Source of the DNA: Aquirhabdus sp.
Lineage (GTDB): Bacteria > Pseudomonadota > Gammaproteobacteria > Pseudomonadales > Moraxellaceae
Reading direction: 5' to 3'
Assembly: GCA_030150135.1 (NCBI GenBank)
Contig: JASLGO010000076.1
Location: forward strand, 1 to 9,378
DNA length: 9,378 bases
Numbering within the stretch: the stretch's first letter is position 1; each line of letters begins with the position of its first letter. A program made the translations under genes and the position numbers. A model generated the notes under the pieces. The model did no database searches, was not told where the DNA came from, and saw only the letters and a list, made by a program, of their open reading frames with translations. Shown piece after piece: positions 6,687-9,378 of this stretch.

Positions 6687-7075
6687 GTTGATGGGGTTTT
6701 TACATTGACATGACCGTAGGGACAATTTCGACAGCCATTGCCGCAACATTCGCCACGTTTGAGCAAGAACCAACGCGAAAAGACCCAGCGACCGTCTTCA
6801 ATGGTGTAATCCAGCCCTTCAATCAACGGCAAGCCTTGACATGCTACAGCTTCGACAGGTGCGGTGATATGAACTTGTTGCTGATCAATGGTCTGTGCAA
6901 TATGTGCTTGAGTCATTGCGGTGAGACATTGTGGGCAGACGCAATCCTGAGAGCCATTCATCGCATCGGTTCTGGGGCAATTAAAAATGGCAGGATAATC
7001 CATGCACCAGCATGCGCCTGTTATACATCCTGAGCAGTCAAAAGTGGTGTGGCAGTGGCCGCAAATTTTATTCAT
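6677..7075 (-). CDS. Cysteine-rich CWC family / DUF5522 protein, putative metal-binding
   Basis: A 132-residue protein with 15 cysteines. The N-terminal part has paired cysteines CGHC (5-8), CSGC (14-17), the diagnostic CWC (22-24), Cys33 and CVCPQC (45-50), matching the Cys-rich CWC family. After a linker, the C-terminal part reads YTIEDGRWVFSRWFLLKRG followed by ECCGNGCRNCPYG (109-121), the DUF5522 signature. Clustered CxxC pairs suggest zinc or iron-sulfur binding, but no function is established that I know of. I start at the ATG (7073-7075) because the first conserved CxxC begins at residue 5. A GTG at 7118-7120 would add 15 residues; neither start has a good ribosome site. It is in the same direction as the exporter operon and 105 nt upstream of it, and may be cotranscribed. 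Confidence 0.85.
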   Translation of the reverse strand: MNKICGHCHTTFDCSGCITGACWCMDYPAIFNCPRTDAMNGSQDCVCPQCLTAMTQAHIAQTIDQQQVHITAPVEAVACQGLPLIEGLDYTIEDGRWVFSRWFLLKRGECCGNGCRNCPYGHVNVKTPSTGS

Positions 7076-7130
7076 AGAAACGTGTTGCTGTGGTTTTGCA
7101 AAGATCAGCAAAGTACACACTTCTGACAGC

Positions 7131-7151
7131 GAGGTAAATGACTATTTACTC
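7131..7151 (-). promoter_or_regulatory. Inverted repeat upstream of the Cys-rich gene, candidate operator
   Basis: A perfect 6-bp dyad GTAAAT-N4-ATTTAC (7134-7149) extends to GA and TC on the flanks with one extra G. It lies 58 nt upstream of the chosen ATG of the Cys-rich gene. Size and symmetry fit a dimeric repressor site; no convincing promoter hexamers were found beside it. Confidence 0.3.
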
Positions 7152-7169
7152 GGATTTTTGGTATGCAGA

Positions 7170-7207
7170 CGATGAGTAGAATGCAGATTTTGCAATGCTA
7201 TTCATCG
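7170..7207. other. 38-nt imperfect palindrome (long hairpin) after the FNT-like gene
   Basis: The outer arms CGATGA (7170-7175) and TCATCG (7202-7207) pair perfectly. With a few mismatches the pairing runs inward through GTAGAATGCA and TGCAATGCTA to a short loop around GATTT, about 14 base pairs in total. The hairpin starts 13 nt past the FNT-like stop codon. No T-run follows on either strand, so it is a poor intrinsic terminator. It could be an mRNA 3'-end stabiliser, a degenerate repeat element or a scar. Confidence 0.45.
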
Positions 7208-7219
7208 TTTGAGTGTGGC

Positions 7220-7693
7220 TTAACTGGATAATAGACATTGCAGTACGTTAGCGTAGTTCAAACCATGATGTACCGTATATGTGAACAATTGGATGTCATT
7301 GATGACGATCATTTTGTTTGAAAGATTTGTGGTTGTGAAGGCAAGTTTTGTCATCATACTTGCGACAAAAAATACCCCATAAAATGCCAGACCGAAGAAA
7401 TTTCCAATCATCACCCACAGTAAGTTTCTCAACATTCCTGTGAGATTGGTGCGTTTTGCCATCACCGTGTAGATGCCCATGATTAACTCAAGGCAAAACA
7501 TCAGCAGAATTGCGACAATGATCGGGATCATTGACTCATCGGAAATTGGCACGCCAGAACGTGATGCACTCATGGCAATGACGACACCAGAAATGACACC
7601 GCGAATAACTAAGTCCTTGATTGGAAATGCAGATGATTGGCGATCTGATTCCAGCTCGGTGATCGTAATGTCATTGGATGCGAGAGAGCTCAT
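7220..7693 (-). CDS. Formate/nitrite transporter (FNT) family-like membrane protein, truncated
   Basis: 157 residues with three hydrophobic segments near 29-45, 54-78 and 91-113. It resembles the first half of FNT pentameric anion channels: VIRGVISGVVIA (29-40) matches the first-helix RGxLSG pattern, CLELIMG (67-73) aligns with the ELxTG signature in degraded form, and LRNLLWVMIGNFFG (88-101) matches the third helix. Full FNT proteins are about 250-290 residues. Here the frame stops just where the conserved second-half Cys/Ala-Asn segment should begin, and no frame of the next 100 bases restores it. The start is well supported by GGGGA 6 nt before the ATG. It is therefore probably a recent remnant that cannot form a channel alone, although a short diverged membrane protein is possible. 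The family assignment is from memory and moderately sure. Confidence 0.6.
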   Translation of the reverse strand: MSSLASNDITITELESDRQSSAFPIKDLVIRGVISGVVIAMSASRSGVPISDESMIPIIVAILLMFCLELIMGIYTVMAKRTNLTGMLRNLLWVMIGNFFGLAFYGVFFVASMMTKLAFTTTNLSNKMIVINDIQLFTYTVHHGLNYANVLQCLLSS

Positions 7694-7777
7694 CTACTTT
7701 CCCCATTTATCTTCAATATCAATTGGCTCTTGCATGATGTGAATGGACGTCATGTTTGATTGCTTGTGTAAAGATTG

Positions 7778-7793
7778 AGCAAAAGATGTGCCA
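7778..7793 (-). promoter_or_regulatory. Sigma-54 (RpoN) -24/-12 promoter of the FNT-like gene
   Basis: The minus strand reads TGGCACATCTTTTGCT, against the consensus TGGCACG-N4-TTGCW: every conserved position matches except the G after TGGCAC, and GG and GC are separated by exactly 10 nt. It is correctly oriented, and transcription would begin near 7768, about 75 nt before the ATG at 7693. An AT-rich stretch (7823-7860) lies upstream, where a bend or IHF site could be. No convincing NtrC-type enhancer was found. Control by nitrogen or another RpoN activator is inferred from this motif and the FNT likeness. Confidence 0.55.
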
Positions 7794-7900
7794 GTTTGAA
7801 TTGCTGCTGTAGGGCAATGATTCTTTTGTTTTATTTGTTATTAGAGTGTTTGTGTATTTGAATGTTGCATTGTTTTGTTGCAGGTGTGAATCATAAAAGA

Positions 7901-7939
7901 GCATAAAAGCAGGCTTTTTCTCATGAGGAATAAGCCTGC
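7901..7939 (-). terminator. Rho-independent terminator of the exported-protein gene
   Basis: GCAGGCTT (7909-7916) and AAGCCTGC (7932-7939) form a perfect 8-bp, mostly GC stem. The 15-nt loop contains the self-complementary CTCATGAG. In the minus direction the stem is followed by TTTTATGC. It lies about 40 nt past the stop of the 7980-8513 gene. Confidence 0.75.
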
Positions 7940-7979
7940 GATACTAGGATGAGTGCTGTGGTGATATTTATAGCATTCG

Positions 7980-8513
7980 TTATTTGGTGACTTTGAAATT
8001 TTGTGACAGATGAAGGACTTTTCCTGAGACTTTATCTGTGACATTGGCTAATACTTTGTAATCGCCGACAGGGTCAGTGTTGTCAAAACTCGCGGTTAAG
8101 CTGGCTTGACCTAGTAGTAATACGTTTGGAATTGAAAAAGGTGCGCCTGACCAGACTGCGCCGCTGCCGCCGGGTTTTTTCACACCGTCTGGACTCACGA
8201 CAAAGAATTCGACGGAGACATCACAGACGCCTTTGGCATTGGGTGTGCAGCCAGAGAATGCGATGAGCGTTGATATTGTCGAGCCTTGACTGACTGAGCT
8301 TATCGCATGCGGTGCTGCGATGCCTTTCCAGTCTTTGCGTGCGGTTTGTCCGTCGCCTGCGGTGAGTACGATTTGGGCGTTGAGGCTAGTATTTGTTTTA
8401 GTTTGTGGGGTGGTGGGCTTGGCGGCTGGGGTTACTTTGTCGTTGGTATCGGCCCAGACATTTGCGGTGATGAGTGGTGTGCATAAGACACTGAGTAAGG
8501 CAATTTTTTTCAT
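7980..8513 (-). CDS. Sec-exported protein of unknown function, predicted beta-sandwich
   Basis: 177 residues starting with a clear signal peptide: MKK, a hydrophobic core LLSVLCTPLITA, and a probable cleavage after VWA (19-21). The mature protein opens with a Thr/Pro/Lys-rich linker (about 26-44). It then has alternating hydrophobic and polar strands with Gly-Asp turns and ends in segments like DPVGDYKVLANVTDKVSGK, which recall Ig-like or fibronectin-like folds. Two cysteines, Cys89 and Cys97, could form one disulfide in the periplasm. There are no catalytic motifs, transmembrane helices or lipobox. AGGAAG lies 9 nt before the ATG. A dyad GAAAAT-N3-ATTTTC (8541-8555) sits in the leader. It is monocistronic, with its own terminator. 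I do not recognise a named family; binding or assembly roles in the envelope are speculative. Confidence 0.82.
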   Translation of the reverse strand: MKKIALLSVLCTPLITANVWADTNDKVTPAAKPTTPQTKTNTSLNAQIVLTAGDGQTARKDWKGIAAPHAISSVSQGSTISTLIAFSGCTPNAKGVCDVSVEFFVVSPDGVKKPGGSGAVWSGAPFSIPNVLLLGQASLTASFDNTDPVGDYKVLANVTDKVSGKVLHLSQNFKVTK

Positions 8514-8540
8514 GGTGAAGGACTTCCTGTGTGATTCCCT

Positions 8541-8555
8541 GAAAATATCATTTTC
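8541..8555 (-). promoter_or_regulatory. Dyad in the leader of the exported-protein gene
   Basis: GAAAAT-N3-ATTTTC is a perfect 6-bp inverted repeat 28 nt before the ATG at 8513. It could be a small operator or a leader hairpin. AT-rich dyads of this size are common, so the functional claim is weak. Confidence 0.2.
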
Positions 8556-8618
8556 TCAAGTTTAAAGCGATGGATTTTAGGTGTGATGATTTGAGATGGT
8601 AAATGTATTTGCAAGTAG

Positions 8619-8637
8619 GCTGAGGGCTTGTCTCAGC
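8619..8637 (-). terminator. Hairpin after the acidic-protein gene, possible weak terminator
   Basis: GCTGAG (8619-8624) and CTCAGC (8632-8637) form a perfect 6-bp stem with a 7-nt loop, 13 nt past the stop of the 8650-9279 gene. Only CTACTTGC follows in the minus direction, without a T-run, so termination would be weak or Rho-assisted. Confidence 0.35.
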
Positions 8638-8649
8638 GTGTTAGGCAGC

Positions 8650-9279
8650 TCATGTCTCATCTGAAAGTGTTGCAAGCTGAAGCCCTTGATTACTTGGCCA
8701 TGGATACTCATGGTCAAAATCTACGAAATACATCTTCAGATTGGTATCACCAGCATGGATTCTCACTAGAGTGTCGATGTCTGAGCGTTCTGTGGTGAAA
8801 AGTTGCCAGTAAATACCATCCCACATGTGCAAAACCGCCCTCATCTGGTTTGGCCAAGACTCAGACGTCAGATGGAAATCTTGATTCCAATATAGATTCT
8901 TCAGCAGTTCGAATGTTGGCTGCTCTCGGAAAATCGGAAGAAAGGCACCCTCAGAGAAATACATGGAGCTTCCCCACTGCTCAAAGCCATCTCCTCGAAG
9001 AAGCAGCAATTGACTATCAAGGTCAGCAGCAACGAAGCTCGAGCCAAACTTTTCAGACAGATCTGAAATAGGGTCTTCCAGATTCATATGTTCGTCGTAG
9101 CACATCTCAAGATCGTTCGCGAAGAAATGTTCATCCCAAACGGAAGCAAGTGAACGAAAAATATAGAAAAAATCTGAGCAGCTATCGCTGACGCGACCGT
9201 GGATGAAAATCGGTGAGCCGTCATTACCACGAATAACCTTGACTGACTGGGGGTAAATACGAAGGCCGTGAATTTTCAT
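8650..9279 (-). CDS. Acidic protein of unknown function (candidate immunity protein)
   Basis: 209 residues, soluble, no signal peptide or membrane helix. It is strongly acidic: I count 32 Asp/Glu against 14 Lys/Arg. It is rich in aromatics, with motifs HMWDGIYWQLFTTE (about 150-163) and MYFVDFDHEYPWPS (about 183-196) that look conserved rather than random. I recognise no enzyme motif. The ATG at 9277-9279 has a weak GAG about 7 nt upstream. An open frame from the right edge ends only 14 nt before this start, so the two genes are probably coupled. A very acidic, Trp-rich orphan directly downstream of another gene is typical of immunity proteins for polymorphic or Rhs-type toxins. This is an inference; it could equally be an ordinary hypothetical protein. 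Confidence 0.72.
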   Translation of the reverse strand: MKIHGLRIYPQSVKVIRGNDGSPIFIHGRVSDSCSDFFYIFRSLASVWDEHFFANDLEMCYDEHMNLEDPISDLSEKFGSSFVAADLDSQLLLLRGDGFEQWGSSMYFSEGAFLPIFREQPTFELLKNLYWNQDFHLTSESWPNQMRAVLHMWDGIYWQLFTTERSDIDTLVRIHAGDTNLKMYFVDFDHEYPWPSNQGLQLATLSDET

Positions 9280-9293
9280 GAGGGAGCTCGCTT

Positions 9294-9378
9294 CTAACTA
9301 TTCCATTGATCATTTATGGATTTTCTATCTAATCCTAAAGTCATCAAACCTTTTCCAACACCGCAAAATAAAACCCAT
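9294..9378 (-). CDS. C-terminal end of an upstream gene, cut by the window edge
   Basis: On the minus strand a frame is open from 9377 to the TAG at 9294-9296, encoding 27 residues including CGVGKGLMTLGLDRKS and ending INDQWNS. A Gly-rich helix followed by a polar, Trp-containing tail looks like protein rather than chance translation, and the stop lies 14 nt before the ATG of the acidic-protein gene. An open frame this short can easily occur by chance, so support comes mainly from spacing and composition. The product cannot be named. Confidence 0.35.
   Translation of the reverse strand, partial: WVLFCGVGKGLMTLGLDRKSINDQWNS

Larger units (their letters stand above)
7694..7979. other. Intergenic region between the exported protein and the FNT-like gene
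   Basis: This 286-base gap has no convincing gene. From its high end it holds the terminator of the exported-protein gene (7901-7939), an AT-rich stretch (7823-7900), a small dyad ATTGC-N9-GCAAT (7800-7818), the sigma-54 promoter (7778-7793) and the leader of the FNT-like gene. Confidence 0.5.

Noticed and set aside
7076..7120. GTG start at 7118-7120 extending the Cys-rich protein by 15 residues
   Set aside because: No ribosome site upstream, and the added residues lack family character; the internal ATG places the first CxxC where the family has it.
7800..7818. NtrC-type enhancer (ATTGC-N9-GCAAT dyad) for the sigma-54 promoter
   Set aside because: Only 33-51 nt from the predicted start, closer than usual enhancers, and it does not match the NtrC consensus.
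7719..7904. Minus-strand 61-codon frame in the intergenic region
   Set aside because: It covers the sigma-54 promoter, has irregular composition (MLFYDSHLQQNN...) and no ribosome site; not a convincing gene.
1..9378. CRISPR array, tRNA, rRNA, insertion sequence or integrase
   Set aside because: No regularly spaced repeats, cloverleaf, terminal inverted repeats or transposase/integrase motifs were seen on either strand.

Overview
The window looks like chromosomal DNA of a Gram-negative gammaproteobacterium, most likely Acinetobacter or another member of the Moraxellaceae. This is an inference from the style of the proteins (DUF3336-patatin, lipoprotein HlyD adaptor with an ABC-2 exporter, CWC/DUF5522 Cys-rich protein, FNT-like protein), the moderately AT-rich composition judged by eye, and lipobox/Sec signals typical of diderms. 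No rRNA, tRNA, insertion sequence or CRISPR array is visible. Every gene except the first lies on the minus strand, and no gene-free gap exceeds 300 bases; the largest is 7694-7979.

Layout. 2-343 (+): C-terminal part of an Ala/Lys/Glu-rich helical protein entering from the left edge, followed by a hairpin terminator; it converges on the next gene. 440-1888 (-): patatin-like phospholipase with an N-terminal DUF3336 region; a 24-bp dyad and a possible extended -10 lie upstream. 2043-3257 (-): iron-containing alcohol dehydrogenase. 3258-3495: two REP-like hairpins, one followed by a T-run in the minus direction. 3496-6571 (-): a translationally coupled three-gene exporter operon, with lipoprotein HlyD-type adaptor, ABC ATPase and ABC-2 permease joined by two ATGA overlaps. 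Its promoter region holds nested dyads.

6677-7075 (-): a Cys-rich protein joining a CWC-type N-terminus to a DUF5522-type C-terminus. 7220-7693 (-): the N-terminal half of what looks like a formate/nitrite-transporter (FNT) family protein, preceded by a very good sigma-54 -24/-12 sequence and followed by a 38-nt imperfect hairpin. 7980-8513 (-): a small Sec-exported protein of unknown function with a clear terminator. 8650-9279 (-): a strongly acidic protein of unknown function whose start lies 14 nt after the stop of an open frame entering from the right edge. This last arrangement is compatible with, but does not prove, a toxin/immunity pair.

The most secure units are the phospholipase, the dehydrogenase and the efflux operon. 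The parts most worth a second look are the truncated FNT gene with its intact-looking sigma-54 promoter, the CWC-DUF5522 protein, and the acidic protein coupled to an unseen upstream gene.
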